NCBI GenBank assembly: GCA_022836615.1
Contig: MU405302.1
Coordinates: forward strand, 62,001 to 126,000
Length of the DNA: 64,000 nt
Direction of reading: 5' to 3'
Origin: Annulohypoxylon bovei var. microspora
Taxonomy: Eukaryota; Ascomycota; Sordariomycetes; Xylariales; Hypoxylaceae
In this document: positions 1-11,811 of the stretch, in pieces
Layout of the letters: every line of letters begins with the position of its first letter
How positions within the stretch are numbered: the first letter of the stretch is position 1
Translations under genes and position numbers: made by a program
The notes under the pieces: model-generated
Seen by the model: the letters and a program-made list of their open reading frames with translations, nothing else
Told to the model about the DNA's origin: nothing
Database searches by the model: none

Positions 1-1775
1 ATGCAAGTAAAATTTAGCTACTCGATCGATCCAGTGATGGTTCGCTGTTTCTTCTCCAGGACGCAATGGTTGTCCTTTGGTTTTTTGCCGTAATCGCTTT
101 GAGTCCATTAAACCGTGAGGCCACATGGCTTATTCCAAGTTTGGAATGATTGTACCGGGGTAGAACTCGTTTCACTGTATGGTCCTTTCTTTCGTGAGGG
201 TTAGTTGGGATGACACGGCCCAACTTTCCCAAGTTCCAAACACGAAAGTCCATACAGTCGACGATAAACTTCAGGGCGAAACTGGAATCAAGATTGATTG
301 ATTCAACAGTACTTAACTAATGAAGTTGTTGTCTGTTGCAACAAAACCTAATGTTTAATATTTGGTGTATGATGTGAATTGTTATTGGCGCAGTGATGCC
401 TTCATAGCGTTAGTACCCGCGCTGGACGGTGATGGTCTCAATTTCCACACGTAAGTGTTCCATGATGCTTTAAACACCATGATATTGTTATGTGGGTTAA
501 GTGATTATGTTGAAGGGTGTTCAATAGCCAACTGTGGATGTTGTGATAAGAAGCTGGGTTGAGAAGAATTTTGTGTAGGAAATTTAATCTAAACATTTGT
601 AGTTAAATAGAAAAGGTTTAGGTACGCACCTACCTACCTATCGAATTAGGTTCTGGGGTGATGCTTCTTAAGCCTCGAAAAAGGGGGGCGTAATCGTCTT
701 AGGAAACACCGATTAAAACATCCACGACCCCTTAAAAACATACATAAGAAACATAAAGTAACTACTATACTTTTCAGTAGAAAATGATGATATCATTAAA
801 ATAACCTCTAGAAGTATAAGGCGAGTTTGACTTGTGACTTGTCTTATGTCTCTTATAAGGATTAATAAAGCGAAGTATAGCGGATGACTCATAACGACAA
901 TTACCCGCCTGCTATAAGATATCTTCAAGGGACATGTTCTAATAGTCACATACACGTCCTAACTAGGCACTATGCGGAACCATTTCCCGGGTCTGTATGA
1001 GTGAATAAAAGACATACAAGACAAAGGTTTTCATTAAATGACCGCATATGATAGGTTATGTAGGATACAATATGAAATTCAGGGTTGGGATAAATGCATG
1101 TTAATGCCATATCAAGCGTTCAATGCTGCTTCTAGAGGGCAATAAACGGCAGTGCTAGGAATTACATCAGTTTCGTCCAGCCAAAGTACCTATGTTATTG
1201 AACTTAAGTAAGTACCTACATATACCTACCCACCTAAGTACAAATTGAAAGTGTTACATTCTAAGTTAGATATGACGCTGCTCTAAGTCGCAAACTATTG
1301 AACAGTCGGTTTGATGTTGTAGAAATCGGTTTGCTCTATAATTTTTAGGCCCTTGAAAGTAAGGGGATTAGGTTCAAAGATATCAAAGGAGGATGATATC
1401 AATCTAGAGAAATCGTAATTCAAATCTGTCATCAAGAAATTATTCAACTTCGTGGTGTCATTTGAGACCAAACTCTTCAAATCAACATTTCAATGCGCCT
1501 CTATCTTGTCTTCAAGCAATTATAGTAAGTAAGACTCCTTAATCAGCTGAAGTTAGTTCATCGTCAATTTTAACTCGCAAATAGAACAGCTTGTAGAGAT
1601 TTCATCCGATCTCCTCAAGATACCTAGGGCGCGAATTTTACAAATGATTCCATCGCGCAAAGCTGTCACCCACAGAAAACCAACGACAGTTTGATTCTTT
1701 TCAATCACAGACGACTCGCCACACAATCCTGTTTACAATATCCCACACTGCCAAACACGCGTGTTACCTAACAAG
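1..1775. other. AT-rich spacer, no supported gene
   Basis: No open frame here has a recognisable domain, splice pattern or family match. Short frames on the minus strand near 14-253 and 1295-1480 are compatible with chance. TACCTACC-type motifs occur near 630-640 and 1215-1235. The last 100 bases are CA-rich and could be the 5' leader of the small frame that follows. Confidence 0.5.
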
Positions 1776-2075
1776 ATGTGTGGGAAAATTCCAGCAGAGT
1801 CACAGAAGGAGCAGGACGAGATGCTCATCTTCGAGTTGTGCGAGATGGTCGCCTATATTCGCTACGAAGGAGAGATGACCAAGGCCTACCGCATACTTCA
1901 ACGTCGCAGACTTCGTCAATTTCACGCCGACTTGGCGACGGCGCAAGCCGGAATGCGGACGGGGAGCGGTCCTGGCACTTTGAAAATCCCGAGACACTGC
2001 GAACGTTGCATAGTCAAGGGTCGTCCTGCCGTTAATCCCCTGTGTATCACCAATGGTGGATGTGGCGCCAAGTAA
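1776..2075 (+). CDS. hypothetical small protein (99 aa)
   Basis: I do not recognise this protein. A single frame of 99 codons starts at ATG 1776, just downstream of a CA-rich leader-like stretch, and is clearly richer in GC than the AT-rich DNA around it. The N-terminal half is a charged, probably helical segment (about residues 10-55, rich in E, R and L). The C-terminal part has five cysteines arranged as CxxC (residues 76-79), a single C and a final GGC. There is no signal peptide or membrane segment. No neighbour suggests a function. It could be a real lineage-specific gene or a chance frame; codon composition and the leader favour a gene, but only modestly. Confidence 0.4.
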   Translation: MCGKIPAESQKEQDEMLIFELCEMVAYIRYEGEMTKAYRILQRRRLRQFHADLATAQAGMRTGSGPGTLKIPRHCERCIVKGRPAVNPLCITNGGCGAK

Positions 2076-2928
2076 TCCCGAATATGAACCTCCTGGTATT
2101 TGAACCTATTGTTGCTTTTTTTGACTGATCTAAGGTATGCTAACACATCTTCAAGTTGAACAGGGCTCGTTTTTAACAAGAATATCGACACTACCAATAA
2201 CCCCACGAGTACCGTTATATTATATCCAAAACACCTGAAGTATGTTTATACACCACAAGTCAAGATCGATGTCTAGTAGCATTAGTTAGGAAGATGTTCG
2301 GATGAAGATTGATGATAAGGGTTACGATGATCGCTCTTTGAATTATTGAGTTGATAGGGGGTTATATTGCTTGTATTGTATTTATTATTGCCAACAGTCA
2401 TAGCTTGCATCCTTTCACAGTTTGCTAATAGCATTACTCAAGATGCAGATTCGATGGCTGCCTACCTTTCTAACTTCGGAGTATCTTATAGGAGAGTACG
2501 CGAGAAGCTCAGGGATTGTTTTGAAACATGTTTCTTACTTGGTTCCGCTCAAAGGGTATTTCCTATTGATTAATCTGTTCCAGAATGTCAACATCCTTTA
2601 CATCCATATGTATTACGGATCATGTAAGTCGTAGGTACATCTATTCTAGACGTCACAATGCGCAATATAGTGATGTAGAGGTACAGAGAATAAAGTATTT
2701 TTTTATGCATCTCCTCTCTGGGCGAGACTCGTCAAGGCAGATGCCAGGAGTAGTGAGCCATGGAAAAGAGTAAACCAAACTATGAATATTAGGAAAGTAT
2801 CATGAATATGCCAAACTCATCCAACACCCGTAATTATCCCGTGTATCAAAATCTAACCCCCAAACCCGTTATTATCCTCGCTCTTACCATGGTTACCTGT
2901 ATGTAAGAAAGCCTATGACCCAAGGAAA
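2076..2928. other. intergenic spacer
   Basis: No gene, RNA or repeat structure was recognised. The small frames here overlap each other on one strand and have no conserved features. The segment probably holds the 3' ends of the flanking genes. Confidence 0.45.
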
Positions 2929-4806
2929 TCATGCGCGCCATCGTCTAGCATTGTGAGGAGCCATGTATCCCAATGCTAGAGACGAAGCTGGCGGCGGGGT
3001 CCCGGCTAGAACTGGGGCTGGGGTTGGTGCTGTATAGTTGGCTAATGGCGAAGCCACGACGGTCTCGTGCACTATAGGTGCAGCAACCGATGTGATGTTA
3101 AGATGTCCAATGGCTATTGACGTCTCGTGGACTATGGGAGGTATCACGATCGTCTCGTGAACCAGAGGGGGAGGCGGTGCGTGAACTATGGGGATTATCA
3201 CTTCGGTCTGCCGACAGGCTTCCAATACTTCCGTAACAGTAACATGTACGAGCTCTGTTATGACGTGCGGTGGTAGAGTAACGTGGACCGTCTCGCGTAG
3301 CGTCTCAGTCACGGCCTGAGTAACGTGAACAGTTTCCTGGATGATTTGTGGTGGTAAAGATATGTGGACGGTTTCGGTTATCACTGCTGTCTGGAGCTCG
3401 TTCAGGATCTCGGTCTTGGTAAGAGCAACTGTCTCGAGCTGGTGCGAGACCTCGGTCTTCGTGATTGCTACGGTCTCAAGGACCGACTTGACCTCCGTCA
3501 CAAGAATGCTTTCCTTCACCGTTACCGGAACACTGACAGCGACTGATTCCTTGACCGTTACTGGGACTGTGACAGCCACGGATTCTTGTACTGTCACTGG
3601 AACGCTGACTTGAACCGTTTCCTTCGCTGTCTGTGTTAACACCTGTGTTACCGGAACGCTGACCTGCAATGTCTCCTTCAATGTCTCCTTCAATGTCTCG
3701 ACTTGTGTGACGGCGATGCTCTCCTTGATCGTTTCTAATTTGGTCACGGGCACGCTAACCGCGATAGTCTCCTTTACCGTCTGGACTTGAGTTACTGGGA
3801 CGCTAACTTGTACGGTCTCTTTAACAGTCTCCTTGACAGTCTCCTTGACAGTTTGCAGCTGTGTGACGGGAATGCTGATATGAACAGTTTCCTTCACCGT
3901 CTGCACCTGGGTAACTGGAATGCTGACGTGTACTGTTTCCTTCACAACTTGTGTAACGGGAACACTGATTTGAACTGTTTCCTTGATAGTCTGGGGAGGT
4001 AGGGTCTCCTTGAGAGTCTCAATCTTAGTTTCGATCTTAGTTTCGAGCTTCGTCTCAAGCCTCGTCTCGAGTTTTGTCTGAATTGCAGTTTGTACTTCTG
4101 TCTTGATTTCGTGTTTGACTTCCGTCTGCACCTCAGTCTTCGTGAGAAGCTTCTCTTCTACCTTCGTGACGGGAATGGTGACGTGAACCGTTTCCTTCAC
4201 CGTCTGCGGGGGTAACGTAATAGACTCTCTCCGAACCTCAGTCTTCGTAACATGAACAACTTCCGTCACCGGGACGTGTATTGTTTCTGGGGGTAGCGTC
4301 ACATGTAACGTTTCCTTTACTATTTCCTTCACTGTCTGAGGGGGTAGAGTAACGTGGACTGTCTCCTTAATAGTCTCTGGTGGCAGAGTAACATGAACCG
4401 TCTCTTTTACCGTTACCGGGGGAAGAGTTATGTGCATGGTTTCCTTGACAGTTTCTGGTGGCAGAGTTAAGTGTACCGTCTCTTTTACTGTCTCCGGTGG
4501 TAGGTGTATCGTCTCTTTTATTGTCTCTGGAGGCATTGTCTAAGGGATCAGAAGTTAGTAAGTTGATAAGGTATCGTTACGTTGTCTCCGATGCAAGACG
4601 TATATTCCGAGTCTGATATGCTCCGATACTCAGTGAAAACGACCTTCTTTGATGGGATATAAAAGGTGAATATTAGTAAGGTTGCTTACCACGTGTACCG
4701 TCTCATAAACCGTATCGTGAACAACTTCGGCTGGAGGTGCCTCAGTAGCAACTGCTATAGAGGCTAATGCCAACATTGTTGGAACACAGCCTTTAGAGAA
4801 CCTCAT
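2929..4806 (-). CDS. secreted repeat protein with V-K-E-T-V-H-V-T-L-P-P units (about 575 aa)
   Basis: Two exons, 4690-4806 and 2929-4539, with an intron at 4540-4689 (donor gtaagc, acceptor ccttag). The join is in phase 0 and carries the repeat pattern across the junction. The start at 4806 gives a clean signal peptide (MRFSKG followed by a hydrophobic stretch to about residue 22); an upstream in-frame ATG at 4854 would bury it. Almost the whole mature chain is built of degenerate 11-15-residue units around T-V-K-E-T-V-H-V-T-L-P-P, shifting in the middle to V-K-E-T-V-x-V-S-V-P-V-T-Q-V units and to a K/E-T-rich stretch (LETKIETK type). Alternating hydrophobic and polar residues predict beta-rich or amyloid-like structure. 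Cysteine is almost absent. The last 120 residues become Pro/Ala-rich with VHET repeats; no GPI tail is seen. Codons vary between units although the protein pattern is kept. A cell-surface or matrix role is inferred, not shown. Confidence 0.8.
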
Positions 4807-4854
4807 GGCTTCGTAAACGAAGAATGCCGGAAGAGACTGAATGGGCGAGTTCAA

Positions 4855-6486
4855 CAGTGAGCAGGATTATTAAGAAAATGAGATATTAGACCGCTGTGGC
4901 TCTAAATTCTATAAGATTAAACTGGCCCAGCCTGTGAACGAAACGAATGGATGAAAATAGGTAAGATGAAAATGGAAAACGAACGGATCGACCGTGGAAG
5001 AGAAGTGAAGCAAAAACACACAAGCTACAGAGAGAACTAGGTCGGCATGAGGAAGAGTGAACGGAAGAGCATCGTCCCTGATCTTCCTGGGAAAAGACGG
5101 CAGACGTGGAATACCAAGACTTATACCAAGCCCGACTGTCGTTGTCACCGACGAAGATTTTCCAGGCAAGACATCCAGGAATGATGTTACACAGGGGGAT
5201 CTCGTGCCCTGCTTAGGACGAGATGAGGTGGCACCCCTAGCATGACCTTGTCCTAGATCCCAAAGAGGAGGTCGATATCCTACCTCGCCGACGAGGTTCG
5301 AGTGGGGGTCTTGGACATGTTTGACGCGTCCGCAAAGATGGCAAACGTCGTGCCGAGAGACCCCTTGCCATCTGAACTTTGACATGACATGCCCAGTTGT
5401 CCGGGTTCATGCAGCACAGAGCATGGATATTTACGGGCTGCAAACGAATTATTGGATCTGACCCACGGGGAAGGTTTTGTCATATAAGCTTATCCAGACT
5501 TAACTTTGCCTATTCCATATTGCGAGGGGTATATTCTGGGCGGAGGCTCGCGTACCCGTCCTCCTTGACTACATCTTCTTCTATTAGCATGCTTGGCATT
5601 CTCATATTGTAGTTAGATCGCGAATCCTCCTAGCTTGAAAGAACACCTCGAAGCGAGGTGAGGCTCTGTGTGCGCTACGAACTATCATTGTCTTTTCTGC
5701 TTGACTCGGGCGAAGGAAAACTTCAATGTTGCGTAAAATTGTGTTTCGAAAGTAGCAGCAAGGCATTGAAAATAAATAATGATAGAAGTCTGATTTACAG
5801 CGGCCGTTGTTAAGCCGAAAACATGAGCTTGGGGCTCAAAAGGAGATCAGATCTTGGGCTGTCCAAGAAGCTGAAAAATAGAGCATGTCGATGATAGAGC
5901 ATTGGGGTGGTTAGGTTTCATGGTATTCTCCGGTTTCGCTTGGCGTCGTTCCGAGATCTAGTAGGTACCCCCTGCAGCCCCTGCAGATGGGATTGCTTAG
6001 TGAGCTGTAGCACATAGCAGACGGTACTAGGTAGACGGTGAACGGTGAGACTTTGAAACATCTAATTGGCTAGAGCGCTGGCGATGGATGGTCTAGCCCT
6101 CTAGGCATAGAATTCAGGTGCCGCGAAGCGGTAGAACTGAACCTCCGGACTTCCAATTCTGTATATTTAAGTGAGCTAGCTAGGTACCTTTGCACATTCA
6201 TTTTCACTGAAGGGGTGCCAAGAATTGAGATCGAGACGACGCCAAGAGTCGCGCACATACATCTACCAGGGGTCTCGCGCAGCTAGAGATGAGTAGGATG
6301 CTCACCAATTTGTCATACCTATTGCATTTGCTCCTTCGTTCTACATACCTACCTACTATCATCTCAATTATGTGAATTATTAAGATTCTTTATTCTCAAG
6401 TCTACACCTCAGAGAGTAGTGCGATATGGTGGAACAAAGCTGAGAAAGAGAGAAAGTTACCTAGGTAAACAAATGGAGTAAGATTA
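4855..6486. other. spacer upstream of the repeat-protein gene
   Basis: No supported gene. A 158-codon minus-strand frame (4909-5385) and overlapping frames at 5237-5483 show no domain, splice pattern or signal peptide, and may simply lie in the promoter or 5' leader of the repeat-protein gene. The segment is moderately GC-rich from about 5050 to 5350. Confidence 0.4.
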
Positions 6487-6493
6487 AGTGTCC

Positions 6494-6648
6494 CATGTGT
6501 TAATGTTACTGTATTGAACTGTGTACAGAACTATCCCTTGCATTACATAGCTGGCGTGCATTACCCGCCGTAGCATATGTTAGTTACCTATATGGGCAAG
6601 TAGGGGGATAGTACTACGAACAGTCCAATACAGTAGCATTAACACATG
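6494..6648. mobile_element. short inverted-repeat element (MITE-like, about 155 bp)
   Basis: The left arm (6494 to about 6540, beginning CATGTGTTAATGTTACTG) is matched by the reverse complement of the right arm (about 6601-6648, CATGTGTTAATGCTACTG) with roughly 80 percent identity over some 45 bases. About 60 bases separate the arms. This makes a strong hairpin of MITE size. I could not find a target-site duplication, so the exact ends and the superfamily are open. Confidence 0.6.
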
Positions 6649-7657
6649 TTAGTGGGTATTCTAGACTCTGGTCTCGTACAGCTGATCTGATGCCGCATAA
6701 ACCACATGAAGGGCAGATAATATCTTCTACTAGTAGATTTAACATACTATACCTACCTACCTAGGTAGTATAAAGTCGATGCTGGAGCATTTGCAGCGCA
6801 ATCTTGGAAGGTGGCCGAGATGATTCTTACCAGTGCATTCACGACGAGCGCAGCGCAGCGATCTGGCAAACGCGAAGCTATTAATTATCGACCTCGTCCT
6901 CTTGGATAGCGCGACTATTCCATATTTTAATCTATCCTCACACAGAACTACCAGGATGAACGAAATGTGGCAAAGCTACCTAATTCGGGCTTTCTTCAGT
7001 TTATAGGAGTTGGCTGATCAAATTGCGAAGAAACTTCGTCAAAATAATGGCCATGGATTTTATCCGGATGGTAGATACTAACTACCACCAGTGGTGACGT
7101 CGTCGGACTTGATACCGCCTAAGACCACATTTCGATTTTGAAACATCGATTCCACCGACTCACCTCTACCTCACCTTCTTCGGTCCGTTCACGTGATTCA
7201 TATATTTTCTTTCTCCTATTTTCGGGCTTCGTAGCCTGAGAACAGGACGTTGGGTCGTGGTACCCTATTGGATTGTAACATGACAAATATTGCCTACCTA
7301 CCTTCGAGCGGTAGTTTTGCATATATGTCAATCGTGCCTACACGGCATAGAAGCCACCGGGACTAGAAGTTAGGGACCTAAAATGGCCTATAGCCACATA
7401 GGATGGGCTGCCTCGTGTTACAACCACGATAGTGCCTTTAAATCTGGACATTCCAGTTGGCCGGCTTTCGTCTCCGGCTAAAATAATCTCACCGGCAGTT
7501 ATACATGTCAAGGATTCTCTCCGGCACCTAGGACTTAATTTACAGGTCGACCTATGGAGTCAGATTGCAGTCTGGTCGTTTATTTAAGAAGCTAACATGG
7601 CCAGATGCAGCATGTATCGCCACGTCCACTTTGGAACTTCGCGCAAAGGACTTCACC
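6649..7657. other. intergenic spacer
   Basis: No gene recognised. TACCTACCTAGGTAG-type motifs occur near 6750-6768 and CTACCTACC near 7295. The last 150 bases probably contain the promoter and 5' leader of the DUF1996 gene that follows. Confidence 0.45.
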
Positions 7658-8786
7658 ATGTTTTGGAGCTCTCTCATCGTCGGTGCCCTTTTGGGGCAGC
7701 ACGCCTCCGCGCAAAACATGCTTCGTTTTGGCTGCTCGCAGCTCACCACCGAACGCGCTGATCCCCTGGTCTCTCCTGGTCAAAACCCCGCCCCCCACAC
7801 ACATCAGATCATCGGAGGGAATTCGTTCAATCTTACGGTAGCGCACATGAATCTGATCGGAAGACTGCCGCTAACATGGCTCAGATGACACCAGCTGAAT
7901 ACGATCCGCCTAGCATGTCCACTTGCACGACTTGCACCTACTCAGAGGACTTCAGCAACTATTGGACCGCATCACTGTACTTCAAGTCTCCTGAAAACGG
8001 TACCTTCCAGCGCGTCCCCCAATTTGCCAACTTTGGCCTCCAGCAGGATGGAGGGATGACGGTGTACTACATGCCTTACAGCGCCAATAATGGCAAGATG
8101 ACGGCATTTAAGCCTGGTTTCCGAATGATCGCAGGAGACCCCACGAACAAGCAAAACATATATAAACCCTCGATCTGTCACCGCTGCCTCGGAAATGGCG
8201 AGGGCTTCGCTCCCTGCGATAGCAAAGACACGGGAGAGCTCCCCACCAAGTACTGCCCCGGGGGTATCCGCGCTACCGTCATTTTCCCGTCCTGCTGGGA
8301 TGGAAAGAATCTCGATTCACCAGACCATAAGTCCCACGTCACCTACTCCAACGGCGGCGGCCTCGGTAGCCCGAACTGCCCTGCTACTCACCCAGTTGCC
8401 ATTCCTCAGGTTATGTACGAAGTCATGTGGGACACTGGGAGGTATCAGAACACTGCCTGGTACGGAACCGGCAAGCAGCCCTTCGTCTACAGCTTCGGCG
8501 ACTCGTACGTTCCCCCCTTCAAGTCGATTGTGCAGTTACTGATATCGATGGCAGCACTGGATATGGCCAGCATGGCGATTATCTTTTTGGATGGAAGGAT
8601 GATTCTTTGCAAAAGGCCATGGATGCTTTACCTACTGGGAATTGCGCCAATGCTAACTGCGGCGTTCTTAAGATACAGCCCGCCGCGGATGCTATGAAGT
8701 GCAAGAAAGCTCAGCAGGTTGTTGAAGATGTTGGACAGGCAGGGCAGTGGATCAACGAGCTTCCGGGAGGTGTAGCAGTCTATTAA
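7658..8786 (+). CDS. secreted DUF1996-domain protein (343 aa)
   Basis: Three exons: 7658-7837, 7885-8504 and 8555-8786. Introns of 47 and 50 bp (donors gtagcg and gtacgt; acceptors ctcag and ggcag) restore the family pattern across both joins. The start at 7658 opens a signal peptide (MFWSSLIVGALLG, cleavage near ASAQ). The single domain is DUF1996: it begins with LRFGCSQL and ADPLVSPG, then PHTHQIIGGNSF, then STCTTCTYSEDFSNYWTASL. Later come RATVIFPSCWDGKNLDSPDHKSH, where the family is best conserved, and TGYGQHGDYLFGW in the last exon. The protein stops about 45 residues after that block, with no WSC domain or GPI tail. DUF1996 proteins are common secreted proteins of Pezizomycotina; their biochemical role is not established. 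It stands alone on this strand between long spacers. Confidence 0.9.
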
Positions 8787-9728
8787 TCAGGCATAATAAA
8801 CTAGGTAGTGTTATATTTTGAAGCGTAGTGTTTATGTCCATATTATATGTTAGAAGCGGTTAACCTCCCCGGAAGATTTGAGATATACAAAATCAATGTC
8901 AACTGCCAGTGTTTTGTGGTCTAGTTGTTATCTCCGTTGCCAACTCCCCCGATATCTCCGTGGTATATCCATGTTGCCATGCCAGTGATGTGCGGTTGGG
9001 TAATGTAGGTGCCCATATTAGACATGGCCCCGAGTCTCTCATCTGCTGCAACCTCTAGCTCCGGATCGAAGTGTTCGACCATATCCTTGAGTTCCTCTAG
9101 ATCCGGCTCGCTAATACCTACCTCCGCACTCTGTACAGAGTTCCCGAAGTCTTTCCTGCGACTCTACCTACCTAGAGAAGATATTCTCAAGCTCGTTGAT
9201 GAGTGCCGTCATATCGGTATTGAAATTCTCAAAGTGATCATTTTTGTAAAAGGCCCATTTAATGGTTTTGATATTCTTCAGGTCGTTTGGCATGTGCGTG
9301 TGACAAACCTATACCAACATAAGTATAGACCGTCCCCCTTAGGTATCTTGTAACTTACTTACCTAGGTACCTAATGAGAAATTGTAGTTATAGAAGCAAC
9401 TTTCGGCCTTTTAGACAAAACTGTGTTACAATTAGCTGTGTTACGATATCCTCCTAAATTTTATCCTAATAACAATACTTTTCTTGTTGTCTTTGTTAAA
9501 ATATGGTTAATGTGCATTGTTCCTTGGCCGAAAGAAATTAGCCACTATCTATTAACCTTTTAGTTTTAGTTTTAATATAAACAAAGTAATAGTTTGTAAT
9601 TTCAATCACATTGTTGTATTCATAATTTGCTAGAACTAAGCTGCCTTATAAGTATTGGTCTTCCACTCCGAGTCCATAGGTACGATATGAAGCAATTATT
9701 TCCTCGATATTAACCTATTTCTTAGTTA
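8787..9728. other. intergenic spacer
   Basis: No gene supported. A 114-codon plus-strand frame (9009-9353) is interrupted in sense by simple TACCTACCTAG motifs (9163-9173) and has no family features. The second half (9360-9720) is very AT-rich, with a TACCTAGGTACC motif near 9360-9371. Confidence 0.45.
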
Positions 9729-10877
9729 ATGAACACAGTTATCACTTCACATTCAAATCAAAGAACCGATCAAATATTCCCCAGAATGCTCCCCAGACAG
9801 TCATTGACCGAAGTCCGTCCAATTCAGGACATTGGGTTCGGTTTGTTCGCTAAGCAGTACATACCTGCAGGAGTTACCATCATCGAAGAGCTTCCCTTGC
9901 TCATGTTATCACGTTATTCTACTAATGATGACTTCTGTACCGCATATCAAAGACTAACTCCCCAGTCTAAAGCAGAATTGAATGAACTGCACTGCGACCA
10001 GGGAAAATTATCAGATACGAAACGGGAGTCTATGGATTTCGATAAATGGTGTACAAGATATGTGAAAAGTCAGCATAGCAATCGCCACTCTGTTTTGTCC
10101 CGTCGTACGCAAGAAATAACGAAGCTTAAAGATATGCTTGTAAGAGCTTACGCAATTTTCATGACAAACTGCGCAGAGACATCAAGAGGAGAAACTGCAG
10201 TATACCGAGATTTCAGTCGTATCAATCATTCATGCGATCCAAATTGTGAATGGGAACCTTCACTGATAAAAGATAGAATGATAGTTGTATCGAAGACTAA
10301 AATTCAAGTTGGAGAGCAAATTTTCGTTAGTTACAATAACGAGTGCAGCAGTTTCACAGAGCCCCTAAGTTTGGAAAACAGGCGAAAACGCCTGCGTCAT
10401 TGGGGCTTCAAATGCGCTTGTAGCAGATGCACAGAAGAGGAAAATAGTAGATTAGAGCGGCCATCCGGGCTTTCATCCAGGAAAAGTAACTCGCTATACC
10501 AAAATCTGGAAGTCCCTACTCAAACACACGATATCTATTTGCAACCACCATTAGTATACTATCCAGAAATGTTTGCAGAGACTCATAACGGAATGTATCA
10601 ACCTCCATTTATAGACTCAAAGGGACCTATAGAAACCTACAATGGAGAGGTGTCACAACCACGGCAAAGCTCAGCGGAGTTTGAAAAGTCGGAATCTACC
10701 AAGCAGCAGTCAAAGCCAAAGCAAAATCCGACGGAGCAAGTTGAAGATCCTAACAAGAAGCAACCAAAGCTAAATGAAAACCTGATGAAGCAAATGGCTG
10801 AGCTAATGGATTTTAAAAATCACAGGGGGGTGTATGGGAAACTGGATGGAGGGCTGATACAGCCTTTGTTTACTTAG
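9729..10877 (+). CDS. SET-domain protein, SMYD-like (382 aa)
   Basis: An intronless frame encoding a split-type SET domain, the fold of protein lysine methyltransferases that use S-adenosylmethionine. The domain starts near residue 25 (VRPIQDIGFGLFAKQYIPAGVTI). After an inserted helical region come the signature RINHSCDPN (about residues 162-170), then VGEQIFVSYNN, and a post-SET cysteine cluster CACSRC (about 232-237) expected to bind zinc with the NHSC cysteine. Thus the SAM-binding and catalytic elements look complete. The last 140 residues are a low-complexity Q/K/P/E tail without a domain. There is no signal peptide, unlike the SET protein at 18886. The substrate cannot be read from sequence; many fungal proteins of this group have no known target. 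An internal Met at residue 20 is an alternative start. Confidence 0.85.
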   Translation: MNTVITSHSNQRTDQIFPRMLPRQSLTEVRPIQDIGFGLFAKQYIPAGVTIIEELPLLMLSRYSTNDDFCTAYQRLTPQSKAELNELHCDQGKLSDTKRESMDFDKWCTRYVKSQHSNRHSVLSRRTQEITKLKDMLVRAYAIFMTNCAETSRGETAVYRDFSRINHSCDPNCEWEPSLIKDRMIVVSKTKIQVGEQIFVSYNNECSSFTEPLSLENRRKRLRHWGFKCACSRCTEEENSRLERPSGLSSRKSNSLYQNLEVPTQTHDIYLQPPLVYYPEMFAETHNGMYQPPFIDSKGPIETYNGEVSQPRQSSAEFEKSESTKQQSKPKQNPTEQVEDPNKKQPKLNENLMKQMAELMDFKNHRGVYGKLDGGLIQPLFT

Positions 10878-11811
10878 GTATCTAGGAGGTAGGTAGGCAC
10901 ATATGTTTTGTATGTTTAGTATGTTTAAAAGGCTTAGTAGAAAATGGGTTACAAAAGAATCCTTGCAGATGAAGCTCTTATTATCCAAGGCATAGTAGGT
11001 AACCTTAGGTAGGTACCTATGTAGGTATGTATTTTAATCTACACTACATCATCCCACGTCTTCGTTATGAGTTAAAGGAGTAACGCCGCACTACTTGTGG
11101 CAAATTATCATGCTCAGCTCACAGTCCAGGGTCGTATAGAATCAAGTTTCTGTTTTTACTCAAGCTATGTCATTGAAGAGAGTCCGGCATGGCGTCTCCT
11201 GGCATCCGTTCAGCTGGCCCCACAATAGCGCGGCGCAGTCCCGTAGAAGCTGTCAAAAAGTGGCCGGGAAGCCTAAAAGGTCCACCGCGCCGCTACTCCC
11301 GTACAGAAGCTCACATGGCAATGGTTTGCTCCTTCGCTCCGCCTAGCTTTATCTTACCACCTTCTTGGCATCTATGTTAATCCTACCTATTTTATGCTTA
11401 ATAGGAAGCGCATAGGAAGCGCGCGGTTAATTCTATGTCCCTTTCAGTATAAATATCGTCATAAATGTCAATCTTAAACACTGAAACTTAGAAGCAATTT
11501 TATCCTTGCTTAATTTGATGTTCTTATGGGTAGTTAGGTATGTAGGTATCTATTCGCTGAAGTATTAAACTTATATGAAAATATGAAACTTAAGTGATTA
11601 GGTAGTGACCGCGGTTTGAATGAATAAAACGACCTATATACCTTAAAATGATTATTAGTATGAGTTTAATGCGTATGTAATTGAAAGGGAAAGAAAATCC
11701 AAAAGTTTCGTTCCATTCCTTTTATTTTTGGGATGACAAGACTGGAGGATCAAAGTGACGATGTAACATCGAACCCAACGATCTAGGGTCTCTATATATG
11801 GGGTATTGGAA
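10878..11811. other. intergenic spacer
   Basis: No gene seen. TAGGTAGGTACCTATGTAGG motif copies lie near 10885-10895 and 11005-11030, and another near 11535-11550. The right end (11803-11811, GTATTGGAA) is the left target-site duplication of the MITE that follows. Confidence 0.5.

Noticed and set aside
3341..4002. Plus-strand frames opposite the repeat-protein gene
   Set aside because: They only mirror the repeat on the other strand; no signal, domain or splice pattern of their own.
4909..5483. 158-codon and overlapping minus-strand frames as a gene
   Set aside because: No domain, signal peptide or intron logic; probably upstream region of the repeat-protein gene.
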